DNA from: Paenibacillus alvei DSM 29
Lineage (GTDB): Bacteria; Bacillota; Bacilli; Paenibacillales; Paenibacillaceae
Length of the DNA: 64,000 nucleotides
Direction of reading: 5' to 3'
Assembly (NCBI RefSeq): GCF_000293805.1
Contig: NZ_AMBZ01000003.1
Span: 248,001-312,000, forward strand
Shown: positions 50,999 through 60,578 of the stretch, in pieces
How positions within the stretch are numbered: position 1 is the first letter of the stretch
How the letters are laid out: each line of letters begins with the position of its first letter
The notes under the pieces: generated by a model
What the model was told of the DNA's origin: nothing
What the model saw: the letters and a program-made list of their open reading frames with translations, nothing else
Databases searched by the model: none
Program-made: the position numbers and the translations under genes

Positions 50999-51700
50999 TC
51001 ATTTTAGTTTTTCATTTAAAGATAAATTTACAGCTTCAACAGCATGTATATAGGTTGTGTCAAATACAGGAACCTTGGAATCCTCCGGTTTTACCAGCAA
51101 TCCAATTTCTGTACATCCTAGAATGATTCCTTCAGCGCCCATTTTAATTAATCCATGGATCACTCGTTTATAATAATCCCTTGATTCCTGATGAATCTTG
51201 CCCAAACATAATTCCTCGTAAATAATCTTATTGATATGTTCTCTCTCCGTGGCATGGGGTACAATAACCTTTATTCCATTCAGCTCCAAGCGGGCTTTAT
51301 AAAAATCCTGCTCCATCGTGTATTTGGTGCCAAGTAGCCCGACAGTTCGAAGCCCGTTTTCTTTAATTCTGCTTGCCGTTGCGTCTGCTATATGTACAAT
51401 GGGGATATTGATTTTGGATTGGATATTATCGATAACTTTGTGCATCGTATTCGTACAAATAATGATAAAATCAGCCCCTCCTTTTTCTAAAGAACGAGCA
51501 GCGTTAGCTAGTACAGCCCCGGCTTTTTCCCAATTTCCTTCTGACTGGTACTGTTCAATCTCCTCAAAGTCGACACTATACAAAAGGCATTTTGCTGAAT
51601 GCAGCCCTCCCCGTTTTCTTTTTACCTCTTCATTAATGACCCGATAATATTCAACCGAGGATTCCCAACTCATTCCGCCAAGCAAACCAATTACTTTCAT
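50999..51700 (-). CDS. Aspartate/glutamate racemase family protein
   Basis: About 233 residues. MKVIGLLGGMSWESSVEYYR is the family N-terminus, followed by GADFIIICTNTMHKV (catalytic cysteine with CTNT motif) and AEGIILGCTEIGLLV (second catalytic cysteine in GCTE). The enzyme interconverts L- and D-aspartate or glutamate; YgeA- and RacX-type members also use other amino acids. Single gene; a remnant of another copy lies 2.5 kb away at 48439-48510. D-amino acids are used in cell wall or in spore germination control. Confidence 0.9.
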   Translation of the reverse strand: MKVIGLLGGMSWESSVEYYRVINEEVKRKRGGLHSAKCLLYSVDFEEIEQYQSEGNWEKAGAVLANAARSLEKGGADFIIICTNTMHKVIDNIQSKINIPIVHIADATASRIKENGLRTVGLLGTKYTMEQDFYKARLELNGIKVIVPHATEREHINKIIYEELCLGKIHQESRDYYKRVIHGLIKMGAEGIILGCTEIGLLVKPEDSKVPVFDTTYIHAVEAVNLSLNEKLK

Positions 51701-51927
51701 GTTGCCCCTCCATTCATATAGTTGCCTGATTATTCTACTCCGTTCATAACCGCATTTAATTTCTGATTTGACGGTAAGCTGAACAAGCGGCTAGTAACAG
51801 TGAAATAAAAGTTATTTCATGTGTAGATTCTATGTTTCTTTTTATATGCCTCCTTCTTCTATGGTACTTTATTATAATATTGGAAAGAGTAATGATGGTC
51901 AGGTTAAATCGAAATGTACGTAAAAAT

Positions 51928-51977
51928 TTTGTCGTCGACCTCCAATAGCGTAAAAAGTCTTGAGGATCGACGACAAA
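51928..51977. repeat. 15-base inverted repeat
   Basis: TTTGTCGTCGACCTC (51928-51942) and GAGGATCGACGACAAA (51962-51977) pair with a one-base bulge around 19 bases. No T run follows on either strand. Purpose unknown. Confidence 0.6.
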
Positions 51978-52292
51978 TTATAAATAGGAGATATAAAGGG
52001 GAAATCGTTGATAGTAAAAGGAATCTATAAGTTTTTGTCTGTTTAGTGTTAAGAAAATATGGCTTGTTTGCTCAAGTGGCTGTTTGGTAGAATGGGCGTA
52101 TTGGCGGTATTTTCTTGGGTTTTGAAAGTACCTATTAAGAATTGAAATTGTACACTTGCCTGGCAGTCTCCATCGCCTAAGGTGATCGTTTTGAGCGTAC
52201 CTAAAGGTGTGCCGACGTTTCTAAGGAATCAAATGGAACCACCGCTTACGTTCAGAATAGGTTCAAATTAAAAATAAAATTGTAACGTAAAA

Positions 52293-52322
52293 GGACCTCA
52301 ACAGATGTTGGGGTCTTTTTTT
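52293..52322 (+). terminator. Rho-independent terminator without a recognised gene
   Basis: GGACCTCAAC and GTTGGGGTCT form a nine-pair stem with loop AGAT, followed by T7. On the minus strand there is no comparable T run. Confidence 0.85.
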
Positions 52323-52339
52323 GTATTTCCATATTTTCA

Positions 52340-52394
52340 TTGACTTCCCTATAATGGTATGTTAGTTTAATTTTGAAAATGAGAATCATTATCA
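52340..52394 (+). promoter_or_regulatory. Promoter and Fur box of the Btr-like regulator gene
   Basis: TTGACT (52340-52345) and TAGTTT (52363-52368) are spaced by 17 bases as a sigma-A-type promoter. TGAGAATCATTATCA (52380-52394) is a 7-1-7 Fur box (TGAxAATxATTATCA). Iron-loaded Fur should repress the gene at 52459. Confidence 0.8.
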
Positions 52395-52458
52395 ATATAT
52401 ATATTTTTGGATTACTCATCAAATTGCTGCACCGCGAATTCAAGAGGGAGGGATATTT

Positions 52459-53676
52459 ATGCGTACGATAGAAACAGCGCATACAGATAACGGCTCGAAC
52501 GCGATGGTCCACATGCAGAAGACGGATTTGCAGGAGATTAAATTATTCATGGAGCGGCATTACAACGAGCAGCTCACCATCGGACAATTGGCGGAAATGG
52601 CGAATATCAGTCCCAAATATTTTGTGGATTTATTTAAACGTACGTTCGGTCAGAGCGCGATGGAATTTTTGACGGGTGTGCGCATTATGCATGCAAAGCG
52701 CCTGCTGGCGGGATCGGGTGAAAGGCTGCGGGAGATTGCCCAGAAGGTAGGTTACAAGGATGAGTTTTATTTTAGCAGAAAGTTCAAAAAGGAGGTCGGC
52801 GTGTCGCCATCTGATTTCGCTAAAAATTCGAAGAGGCAAGTCGCCGTTTGCCAGTCCTCGGCCATTGGCCATTTGCTCCCGTTAGGCATTATCCCAGAGG
52901 CCGCACCTCTCGATACCAAGTGGTCTCCTTATTATTACAACCTACTTAGCGGCAAAATTAAAACGCATTTGCTGTTAACGGATCCTTATCATAAATTCAC
53001 GTTTGAAATTAATCTGGATAAGCTGTGCCGGGCACGACCGGACGTCATCATTGCCTCGGATCAGCTAAAAATGCGCGAGAGCAGCAAATTGAATTCGATT
53101 GCCCCTATTCACATCGTCCCGGGTAAAGCAGGCTGGCGGGAGCAGCTTATGGGGATTGCCCGTTTTTTGAACAAGAAAGAGCTTGCACAGCAATGGATCG
53201 ATCGCTATGAAAAAAATGTGAAATTCGGGCGCGCGCAAACGACACGGACTCTTGGGGGAGATCGCGTTATAGCGCTGCGAATCTACCAGTCGCAAATATT
53301 TGTGTATCGCAATCGGGGTTTGGAGGAAGTGTTGTACGATGACTTGCAAATCAGGTCTGCATTTGAAAGAGAGCAGCACAGCCTCTCGACGATTTCGATG
53401 GAGGAGCTGCAGGAGCTCAATCCCGAACGAATTTTGCTTGCCGTGTGTCCGGAGGCATCTTCCCGCAAATATTGGCTGTCATTGCAGCACTCTTTGGAGT
53501 GGAAGCAGCTTCAAGCAGTGCGGAACGGTCATGTACATCCGATAACCGCTGATCCCTGGTTTGAATATTCGGCTGTTGCGATTGCCCGAATGCTGGATGA
53601 GGCTTTGCTTCTCTTTACTGGAAATTGTCCAAACACAGTTCTGGATAACAGCTATGGTGAATCTTTCGCAACGTGA
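52459..53676 (+). CDS. btr: AraC-family siderophore regulator with periplasmic-binding-like domain (Btr-like)
   Basis: About 405 residues after GAGGGAGGG. Residues 20-125 are an AraC DNA-binding domain (LTIGQLAEMANISPKYFVDL; EIAQKVGYKDEFYFSRKFKK). Residues 140-390 resemble the siderophore-binding (FecCD/FeuA-like) fold, with HLLPLGIIPEAAPLDTK and VYRNRGLEEVLYDDLQI, and end in DPWFEYSAVAIARMLDEALL. This fusion is that of Bacillus Btr (YbbB), which activates the bacillibactin uptake operon when it binds the siderophore. A Fur box precedes it, and the siderophore-binding lipoprotein gene follows. Confidence 0.87.
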   Translation: MRTIETAHTDNGSNAMVHMQKTDLQEIKLFMERHYNEQLTIGQLAEMANISPKYFVDLFKRTFGQSAMEFLTGVRIMHAKRLLAGSGERLREIAQKVGYKDEFYFSRKFKKEVGVSPSDFAKNSKRQVAVCQSSAIGHLLPLGIIPEAAPLDTKWSPYYYNLLSGKIKTHLLLTDPYHKFTFEINLDKLCRARPDVIIASDQLKMRESSKLNSIAPIHIVPGKAGWREQLMGIARFLNKKELAQQWIDRYEKNVKFGRAQTTRTLGGDRVIALRIYQSQIFVYRNRGLEEVLYDDLQIRSAFEREQHSLSTISMEELQELNPERILLAVCPEASSRKYWLSLQHSLEWKQLQAVRNGHVHPITADPWFEYSAVAIARMLDEALLLFTGNCPNTVLDNSYGESFAT

Positions 53677-53693
53677 GTATACTCAAAGTCGAT

Positions 53694-53708
53694 TGAGAAT
53701 CATTATCA
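53694..53708 (+). promoter_or_regulatory. Fur box upstream of the siderophore-binding lipoprotein
   Basis: TGAGAATCATTATCA, identical in all 15 bases to the box at 52380-52394. It lies 17 bases before the GTG of the lipoprotein gene. Confidence 0.8.
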
Positions 53709-53724
53709 ATGAAGGGGAGATATT

Positions 53725-54764
53725 GTGTTGAGTCGGCGGAATGCACGTAAAAAAGTTGGAAGATTCAAATAACAGCACTGTTGTGCTGTGTGCTTATCGG
53801 AAGCTTGCTTGCAGGTTGCAGCAGCGCTAAGAAGGAGGACGGATCCGCTGCATCCGAACCTCAGGGTGCAAAAGGAGTCGCGTCCAATGTGGCGGCGGCT
53901 GCTGCCGGAGCAAAAAATGAAGCAGCAACCGAAGAACGGATCGTAACGGACGAGCTAGGGCATGAACTTAAGCTGTCATCCGCACCAAAGCGGATATTCG
54001 CCCCTAACATGGAGGACTCATTGCTGAAGCTAGGCGTGAAACCTGTAGCGCAATGGTCTAACGGGAAGAAAGGGCATGAGTACCTGCAAGAGGAGCTGAA
54101 GGATGTGCCGAAACTGGACTTGTCAGCAGGGCTGCCTTCGCCGGAGGTGTTAATGTCCTACAACCCGGATTTAATCATCCTACATACGGAAACGTACGCT
54201 AAGGACGCAACAACCTATGAAAGCTATGCAAAAATCGCACCGACGTATGTTTTTAAAAATGCGTCTGGAAATATTGAAAAATCACTTGCTACAATTGGAG
54301 ACTTGCTCGGCAAGTCCACTGAGGCTGATGCGGCATTGCAGGCCTATCGGCAAAAGGTAACGGACGGTAAGGAGAAGCTGAGCAAGGTTGCGGAGAACAA
54401 AAAGGTCGCTATTATTCGATTTGCGCCGAGAGGAATTAGTCTGATGGGCGGCAAGTATTTGTGCGGATATGTGCTGCATCAGGATTTGGGACTTGGCATT
54501 ACGAAGCTGGTTGGAAATGAGAACAGCGCGAATCTCTCGCTAGAAGTCCTTCCTGAACTGGATGCTGATTATATTTTCGTCATCAACGCTTACGATCAAG
54601 GAAGCGACCGCATGAAGGAGATGATGGACAGTCCAATTTGGAAGAGCATGCCTGCGGCCAAGCAGGGTCATGTCTATGAAGTGAACAACCAGTACTGGCT
54701 CGGGAGCGGCTTGATTGCGTACGAAAAAATCGTTGACGACACAGTTCGATTGTTGACGGAATAG
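53725..54764 (+). CDS. Ferric siderophore-binding lipoprotein (FeuA/FepB-like); frameshift in the signal peptide
   Basis: The protein has a lipobox (CCVLIGSLLAGCSS) and a periplasmic-binding (type III) fold: LKLSSAPKRIFAPNMEDSLL, LMSYNPDLIILHTETYAKDA and IFVINAYDQGSDRMKEM, as in FeuA and FepB. GGGGAG lies before a GTG at 53725 whose frame encodes LSRRNARKKVGRFK, a perfect basic n-region, but it meets TAA after AAA at 53767-53769. One more A gives RFKITALLCCVLIGSLLAGC. As sequenced, the exported start and the mature part are in different frames. It should bind catecholate ferric siderophore. No permease or ATPase (FeuBC) is present in the window. Confidence 0.87.
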
Positions 54765-54776
54765 GGGGCAATCCGG

Positions 54777-55637
54777 TTGGGACAAATGAATTCAACGCCA
54801 ACGCTTACCAAGTTTTCACGCTATAGGATTGAGCTGCCTCTTGCGGAACAATGGGTACTTCGTTCACGCGCGGAGCGGCGCACGTATCGGATTATGGTGG
54901 CTCAGCCCATGGGATCGCCTCCACCCAGCGGATTTCCGGTCATTTACTTGCTGGATGGCAATTCCGTATTCAGCATGATGGTGGAGGCGCTGCGGCTGCA
55001 ATGCCGTAGGCCGGATAAGACAGGGGTATTGCCCGCGATTGTTGTAGGCATTGGGTATGAGACGAATGGGCCGTATGCCCCGGATCGCTTCTACGATTTT
55101 ACGCCGCTGCCAGCTGAGGACTTCAAGCAGCGTTCTGACGGTACGCCACTTCCTGAGCAAGGCGGGGCGGGGGCTTTTCTGCAATTCATTGAGGAAGAGC
55201 TGAAGCCGCAGATCGAGAGTGAGTTCCAGATTGACCGCGATCGTCAGGCGCTGTTTGGCCATTCGCTAGGCGGTTTGTTTACGATCTATACGCTGTTCAG
55301 CCAGCCGGAGGCATTCCGATATTACATCGCGGGCAGTCCATCGCTCCATTGGAATCCGGATTACATGCAAGAGCTGGAACAGAACTTTATCGAGCAAGCA
55401 AGAACGGGAGATCGCTCATATCCTGCACAGGTGCTTCTTGGTGTAGGAGAGCTTGAAAAAACGCATGTATGCCGTAACTGCGAGCGTGCCAGCGAATTGG
55501 CGAATCGTTTGTCGGCCATATCGGAAGACATCGGAGTAGAGGCAGAATACAAGGAGTTTGAGCAGGAAGGCCATGTGTCGGTGCTTCCGATATTGGTGAG
55601 CAGGGCGCTGCGATTCGTACTTAACCCGGACAAATAA
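54777..55637 (+). CDS. besA: Siderophore esterase (BesA-like alpha/beta hydrolase)
   Basis: About 286 residues. A TTG at 54777 follows GGGGGC; an ATG at 54786 is an alternative start. The nucleophile elbow is LFGHSLGGLFTIYTLF, with the oxyanion region VIYLLDGNSVFSMMVEAL and a late histidine in EQEGHVSVLPIL. This is the YbbA/IroE/BesA group, which hydrolyses the trilactone of ferric bacillibactin or enterobactin to release iron inside the cell. It lies between the binding lipoprotein and the dhb genes, a natural place for it. Confidence 0.85.
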   Translation: MGQMNSTPTLTKFSRYRIELPLAEQWVLRSRAERRTYRIMVAQPMGSPPPSGFPVIYLLDGNSVFSMMVEALRLQCRRPDKTGVLPAIVVGIGYETNGPYAPDRFYDFTPLPAEDFKQRSDGTPLPEQGGAGAFLQFIEEELKPQIESEFQIDRDRQALFGHSLGGLFTIYTLFSQPEAFRYYIAGSPSLHWNPDYMQELEQNFIEQARTGDRSYPAQVLLGVGELEKTHVCRNCERASELANRLSAISEDIGVEAEYKEFEQEGHVSVLPILVSRALRFVLNPDK

Positions 55638-55652
55638 AGAGAGGTTGGCAGG

Positions 55653-56438
55653 ATGAAATATTCAGGGATTGAAGGCAAGGTGGCCGTTGTTACAGGCGCG
55701 GCCCAGGGGATCGGGAAGGCGGTGTCGCGCGCGCTTGCCGTTCAAGGTGCAATCGTGGCTGCCGTCGATCGGAATGAGGCTGGCTGCGTCAGCCTTGCAG
55801 CCGAGCTTGGTACAGACGGATATCGTGCAGCCGCTTATCCAGTTGATGTAGGCGACAGTTCCGCCGTGGATGTGACGGTGGAGCGGATTGAGAAGGAACT
55901 TGGCCCAATCGGCGTACTTGTCAATGTGGCAGGCATACTGCGGCCTGGCCCGATTGAGACGCTGAGCGATGAAGATTGGCAGGCGACCTTTCGGGTCAAT
56001 GTCAACGGCGTATTCTACATGTCGCGCGCTGTCGTAACGCGGATGGCCAAGCGCAGATCGGGAGCGATTGTGACCGTAGGTTCCAATGCCTCCGGTGTAC
56101 CGCGTACGTATATGTCCGCCTATGCGGCATCGAAAGCAGCCACAACGATGTTCACGAAGTGTCTAGGCTTGGAATACGCTCGGCATCATATTCGCTGCAA
56201 TATTGTGTCGCCGGGCTCTACGGATACCGAGATGCAGCGCTCACTGTGGAATGGACAGAACGGAGCCGAAGCGATGATTGCCGGTTCGCCGGAATCGTTC
56301 CGCCTCGGGATACCGCTGGGCAGAATCGCTCAGCCATCGGATATTGCCGATGCTGTCGTTTTTCTCGCATCCGAACAGGCAAGACACATCACGATGCACG
56401 ATATGTGCATTGATGGCGGCGCGACATTGGGATGTTGA
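55653..56438 (+). CDS. dhbA: 2,3-dihydro-2,3-dihydroxybenzoate dehydrogenase
   Basis: About 261 residues, a short-chain dehydrogenase: [19 protein letters not shown] (NAD-binding TGxxxGIG), [19 protein letters not shown], the catalytic serine in [10 protein letters not shown] and tyrosine/lysine in [17 protein letters not shown]. It oxidises 2,3-dihydro-2,3-dihydroxybenzoate to 2,3-dihydroxybenzoate. AGAGAGG precedes the ATG. Its stop TGA overlaps the first ATG of dhbC's frame, typical of this operon. First of the dhbACEBF genes. Confidence 0.95.
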   Translation: MKYSGIEGKVAVVTGAAQGIGKAVSRALAVQGAIVAAVDRNEAGCVSLAAELGTDGYRAAAYPVDVGDSSAVDVTVERIEKELGPIGVLVNVAGILRPGPIETLSDEDWQATFRVNVNGVFYMSRAVVTRMAKRRSGAIVTVGSNASGVPRTYMSAYAASKAATTMFTKCLGLEYARHHIRCNIVSPGSTDTEMQRSLWNGQNGAEAMIAGSPESFRLGIPLGRIAQPSDIADAVVFLASEQARHITMHDMCIDGGATLGC

Positions 56439-56482
56439 TGCAAACATCAGAAGAGCAGAAATTGCGGAAGGAGTCGATTGAC

Positions 56483-57739
56483 ATGTTAAAGTACGATGCC
56501 GTTCCCACAGCTGAGGGAATACGGCTTTTGGAACAATATCAGGCGGGTTCATCCTTCTTGTTCTCGTCGCCTCAAGGAGCATTGCTGACACACGGGGAAT
56601 GGGCGCGGCTGGTAGAATGGCAGGCTGTAGATGAGGATAGTTTGCCTCAGGCTGTAGCGAAGCTGTTAGATGCGGCTCGGCAGGGCGACCGCGATTGCCC
56701 GGTCGTTGTTGGAGCAATTCCGTTTCACGCGGAGGAGCCTGTTCGCCTATATGTACCGAAGGAAGTGCATCGGTACGAGCCGTTGCGCATTGATACGCAT
56801 GATTTGCAACAGGAAACGGAACGAGACAGCTATAGCGTACGAGCAGTTCCGGAGCCAGAACAGTATAAGCAGGGCGTCAACCAGGTTCTTGAGCGGCTGC
56901 AATCGGGCGAGCTCCAGAAGGTGGTGTTGTCCCGATCCTTGGAAGTGACATTGTCGCATGACGTTGATGTGCAGCGCCTGTTGCATCGGTTGCTCTGCCA
57001 AAATACCCGTGGATATACGTTTGCAGTGCCATTAACGATGGAGCAGCAGCATGTAAGTAAAGACAATGGCGTGTCTGCTGCGGCAGGAACGGCCCAAACG
57101 TTAATTGGAGCAAGCCCCGAGCTGCTCGTAACGAAGCGGGGAATGCAAATCAAGGTGAATCCGCTGGCTGGTTCAGCGGCACGCAGTGATGATCCGATCG
57201 AGGATGAGCGGCGTGCCGCCCAGCTTCTGAGGTCGGAGAAGGATCTGCATGAGCACGCGGTCGTCATTGAGGCGGTCGTATCTGCTCTCCGTCCATATTG
57301 CAGCAAGCTTCATGTGCCGGAAGGCCCGTCGCTCGTGTCTACGAAGACAATGTGGCATTTGTCTACGGAAATAAACGGCGAGCTTGCGGATCATGCCATA
57401 TCTTCCTTAGAGCTTGCTCTAGCGCTGCATCCGACGCCTGCCATTTGCGGGACGCCTACGGAGGCGGCTCGGGACGTGATCCGGGAGATCGAACCGTTCG
57501 AGCGAGGATTCTTCACGGGGGCAGTCGGCTGGTGCGATGCGAATGGAGACGGAGAATGGGCCGTTACGATTCGCTGCGCGGAGGTGGAGGGACGCTCGCT
57601 GCGTCTTTATGCGGGAGCGGGAATCGTGGTTGGCTCGTCCGCGGAAGCGGAGCTAGCCGAGACGTCCGCCAAGCTTCGCACGCTGCTGCAAGCGATCGGG
57701 CTGAATGAACAACAACCGATGATGATGCAGGAGGGATGA
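56483..57739 (+). CDS. dhbC: Isochorismate synthase
   Basis: About 418 residues. Although the frame is open from 56432, the ATG at 56483 has the proper AAGGAG site 9 bases upstream. Chorismate-binding enzyme motifs: [80 protein letters not shown] and [20 protein letters not shown]. It converts chorismate to isochorismate, the first step of 2,3-dihydroxybenzoate synthesis. Followed by dhbE after 3 bases. Confidence 0.95.
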   Translation: MLKYDAVPTAEGIRLLEQYQAGSSFLFSSPQGALLTHGEWARLVEWQAVDEDSLPQAVAKLLDAARQGDRDCPVVVGAIPFHAEEPVRLYVPKEVHRYEPLRIDTHDLQQETERDSYSVRAVPEPEQYKQGVNQVLERLQSGELQKVVLSRSLEVTLSHDVDVQRLLHRLLCQNTRGYTFAVPLTMEQQHVSKDNGVSAAAGTAQTLIGASPELLVTKRGMQIKVNPLAGSAARSDDPIEDERRAAQLLRSEKDLHEHAVVIEAVVSALRPYCSKLHVPEGPSLVSTKTMWHLSTEINGELADHAISSLELALALHPTPAICGTPTEAARDVIREIEPFERGFFTGAVGWCDANGDGEWAVTIRCAEVEGRSLRLYAGAGIVVGSSAEAELAETSAKLRTLLQAIGLNEQQPMMMQEG

Positions 57740-57742
57740 ACG

Positions 57743-59371
57743 ATGCTGGCAGGATGCCCGACATGGCCGGAAGAGTTTGCTGCACGTTATAGACAGGAAG
57801 GATGCTGGCAGGGAGAGACATTCGGCACGATGCTGCGCCGCCGTGCAGCCCAATATGGAGATCGCATTGCAATTGTGAGCGGCGATCGGCGAGTCAGCTA
57901 TGCAGAACTGGATGAACAGGCAGATCGCCTGGCAGCTGGATTCTATCGTTTGGGCATTAGGGCGCAGGATCGAGTTATTGTCCAGCTTCCTAATATTCCA
58001 CAGTTCTTTGAAGTCATATTTGCGCTGTTTCGCATCGGAGCACTGCCTGTCTTTTCCTTGCCGGTGCACCGCAAGAACGAGATCGGCTACTTATGCGAGT
58101 TCACACAGGCAGCCGCGTATGTCATCCCCGACAAGGATGCGGGGTTCGATTATCGCGAGCTTGCTGCGCAGGTGAAGGACACGCTGCCGGATGCGCGCCG
58201 CATTATTGTTGCGGGTGAGCCAGGGGAGTATACAGCGCTGAATGATCTGTATGTCGAACCGAGCATTGGCGAGATCAAGGGGCCGAGCTCCGGGGACGTT
58301 GCTTTCCTTCAATTATCTGGCGGGACAACCGGCTTGCCGAAGCTCATTCCGCGGACGCACGACGATTACATATATAGCCTGCGCATAAGCGCAGAAGTTT
58401 GCGCATTGAATGAGCACAGCGTATATCTGGCGGTACTGCCGATTGCGCATAATTATCCGCTCAGTTCTCCTGGCGTGCTTGGCACGCTATATGCAGGAGG
58501 GCGGATCGTGCTTGCCCGCGGAGCAAGTCCTGATGAAGCCTTCCCGCTTATTGCCAAGGAACGCGTCACTATTGCAGCCGTCGTGCCGCCGATTGCCTTA
58601 ATTTGGATGGATGCCGCGGAATCACGCCGCTGCGACATCTCCCATTTGCAAGTGCTGCAGGTTGGCGGCGCCAAGTTCAGCGCAGAAGCTGCCAAGCGGG
58701 TGAGAACGACGATTGGCTGCACACTGCAGCAGGTGTACGGGATGGCAGAGGGCTTGGTGAATTATACGAGGTTCGATGACCCCGAGGAGACGATAATCAA
58801 CACGCAGGGCCGTCCGATGTCACCATATGATGAAATCCGCATCGTCGATGATGAGGATGACGAAGTGGCTCCGGGCGAGGTGGGACATTTGCTGACGCGC
58901 GGGCCGTATACCATTCGCGGATATTACAAAGCCGAGCAGCACAACGCAAGATCCTTTACATCTGACGGCTTTTATCGCACAGGCGATATGGCCAGAATGA
59001 CTCCGGCTGGATATTTGGTGATTGAAGGGCGGGCGAAGGATCAGATTAATCGAGGCGGAGATAAGGTGGCGGCTGAGGAAATCGAGAATCATTTGCTTGC
59101 CCATCCTGGTGTGCATGATGCGGCTGTTGTGTCTATGCCGGATGAATTCCTTGGCGAGCGCACATGTGCATTCGTCATTCGATATGAAGCTGCCATAACG
59201 GGCAGCGAGTTGAAGGCTTTTCTAAGAGATAGAGGGCTTGCGTCATATAAAATTCCCGACCGCGTAGAGTTCGTCGAATCCTTTCCACAGACGGGAGTCG
59301 GCAAGGTGAGCAAGAAGATGCTGCGGGAACTGATCGCTGCGAAGCAGGAGGCGGCATTGAGCAAGAAGTAA
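57743..59371 (+). CDS. dhbE: 2,3-dihydroxybenzoate-AMP ligase
   Basis: About 542 residues of an AMP-forming adenylation enzyme: [20 protein letters not shown] at the start, the P-loop-like [60 protein letters not shown] and [20 protein letters not shown], with the closing lysine region [13 protein letters not shown]. The asparagine in the HNYPLSSPG segment matches the DHB-selective pocket of DhbE and EntE. It activates 2,3-dihydroxybenzoate and loads the aryl carrier domain of DhbB. Confidence 0.95.
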   Translation: MLAGCPTWPEEFAARYRQEGCWQGETFGTMLRRRAAQYGDRIAIVSGDRRVSYAELDEQADRLAAGFYRLGIRAQDRVIVQLPNIPQFFEVIFALFRIGALPVFSLPVHRKNEIGYLCEFTQAAAYVIPDKDAGFDYRELAAQVKDTLPDARRIIVAGEPGEYTALNDLYVEPSIGEIKGPSSGDVAFLQLSGGTTGLPKLIPRTHDDYIYSLRISAEVCALNEHSVYLAVLPIAHNYPLSSPGVLGTLYAGGRIVLARGASPDEAFPLIAKERVTIAAVVPPIALIWMDAAESRRCDISHLQVLQVGGAKFSAEAAKRVRTTIGCTLQQVYGMAEGLVNYTRFDDPEETIINTQGRPMSPYDEIRIVDDEDDEVAPGEVGHLLTRGPYTIRGYYKAEQHNARSFTSDGFYRTGDMARMTPAGYLVIEGRAKDQINRGGDKVAAEEIENHLLAHPGVHDAAVVSMPDEFLGERTCAFVIRYEAAITGSELKAFLRDRGLASYKIPDRVEFVESFPQTGVGKVSKKMLRELIAAKQEAALSKK

Positions 59372-59606
59372 GTGATAAGCGAAGATGCATTTATGGATGT
59401 AACGAAGCATTAGCAGTAGTTACTGAAGAAGCAACAGAAGAAGTGCTTGAATTAGCGCCCAAAGAATTGTCTAAAAGTGTCTGAGATTATCTGGAAGAAG
59501 TTTCCTATAGGAGTATGTGAAAAGTAAATGATGAGGTTTCCTATTCATGAAAATGTCTCGTGTTGTTGCAGCGTTTATCCTATAAAAATTAGAGAAAAGA
59601 GGAAAA
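59372..59606. other. Unusually long dhbE-dhbB spacer
   Basis: 235 bases with no complete gene, inside an otherwise tight operon. One frame reads EALAVVTEEATEEVLELAPK followed by ELSKSV and a stop, without a start codon. This may be a gene remnant or an mRNA processing region. Neither a promoter nor a terminator is obvious. Confidence 0.5.
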
Positions 59607-60563
59607 ATGATGGGTCTTCCTACTATCCTTCCATATCGAATGCCAAGTGAGGCAGAGCTACCAGAGAACAGAGTCGACTGGAGTCCGGATCCAAGCCGTG
59701 CCGTACTGCTTATCCATGACATGCAGCAGTATTTCGTCGATGCCTATCAGGCGGGCGAATCGCCGCTGGTCGAATTGATTGCGAATATTAAGGAGTTGCG
59801 CGAACGTTGTACGGAGCTAGGCATCCCTGTCGTGTACTCGGCGCAGCCAGGGGGGCAGACCCCTGAGCAGCGCGGATTGCTGCAGGACTTCTGGGGGGCA
59901 GGCATTAATGACGGACCGTACCAGAAAAAGTTCATAGACGAGCTGGCGCCGCGGGTAAACGATATTCTTATGACGAAATGGCGCTACAGTGCCTTTCAGA
60001 AAACGAATTTACTTGAGATATTACGGGAACGCGGACGGGATCAACTGCTCGTATGTGGGATTTACGCGCATATTGGCTGCCTGATGACCTCGTGCGAGGC
60101 ATTTATGCAGGATGTCCAGCCCTTCCTCATTGCAGATGCGGTAGCTGATTTTTCGCTAGACAAGCATCACATGGCGTTAACCTATGCGGCAGAGCGTTGT
60201 GCAGTAGTGGCAACGACGGAACGGGTTCTGAACGCTCTTAACCGTCATGCTGCCGAGCAAGAATCGGAAGAAACAGCCGGAGCAGAAGCGGGTTGTTCGG
60301 TAACACTGCAATCTGTGCGCGAAACGGTTGCAGAGCTGCTGCAGGAGGAGCCGTCTGCGATTGGCGATCAAGATAATCTAATCACGCAATGGGGGATGGA
60401 CTCGATTCGTATTATGAGCTTAGTGGAACGTTGGCGGCGCAGCAGCATTGCAGTGAGCTTCGTAGAATTGGCGGAACGGCCGACGGTAGCAAGCTGGTGG
60501 GAGCTCTTGTCCGCCAAGCTCAGCAGTAACTCGGTGCCTAATTATGATTATTACTCGATATAA
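59607..60563 (+). CDS. dhbB: Isochorismatase with C-terminal aryl carrier domain
   Basis: About 318 residues after AGAGGAAAA. Residues 1-205 are the isochorismatase domain: VLLIHDMQQYFVDAYQAGES with the catalytic aspartate, MTKWRYSAFQKTNLLEIL with the lysine, and VCGIYAHIGCLMTSCEAFMQ with the cysteine. Residues 235-305 are the aryl carrier domain, with the phosphopantetheine serine in QWGMDSIRIMSLVERWRR. The enzyme splits isochorismate to the dihydro-dihydroxybenzoate that DhbA oxidises, and the carrier holds the activated acyl group for the NRPS DhbF, whose gene follows. Confidence 0.95.
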   Translation: MMGLPTILPYRMPSEAELPENRVDWSPDPSRAVLLIHDMQQYFVDAYQAGESPLVELIANIKELRERCTELGIPVVYSAQPGGQTPEQRGLLQDFWGAGINDGPYQKKFIDELAPRVNDILMTKWRYSAFQKTNLLEILRERGRDQLLVCGIYAHIGCLMTSCEAFMQDVQPFLIADAVADFSLDKHHMALTYAAERCAVVATTERVLNALNRHAAEQESEETAGAEAGCSVTLQSVRETVAELLQEEPSAIGDQDNLITQWGMDSIRIMSLVERWRRSSIAVSFVELAERPTVASWWELLSAKLSSNSVPNYDYYSI

Positions 60564-60578
60564 AAGGAGGTCATCATC

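Larger units (their letters stand above)
51701..52458. other. Long intergenic region without a supported gene
   Basis: About 760 bases. It contains a 15-base hairpin (51928-51977), a 28-codon frame at 52059-52145 (MACLLKWLFGRMGVLAVFSW...) without a ribosome binding site, a strong terminator at 52293-52322 with no clear gene upstream, and the Fur-controlled promoter of the siderophore regulator. The terminator implies a transcript ending here, possibly a small RNA or a decayed gene. Confidence 0.5.
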
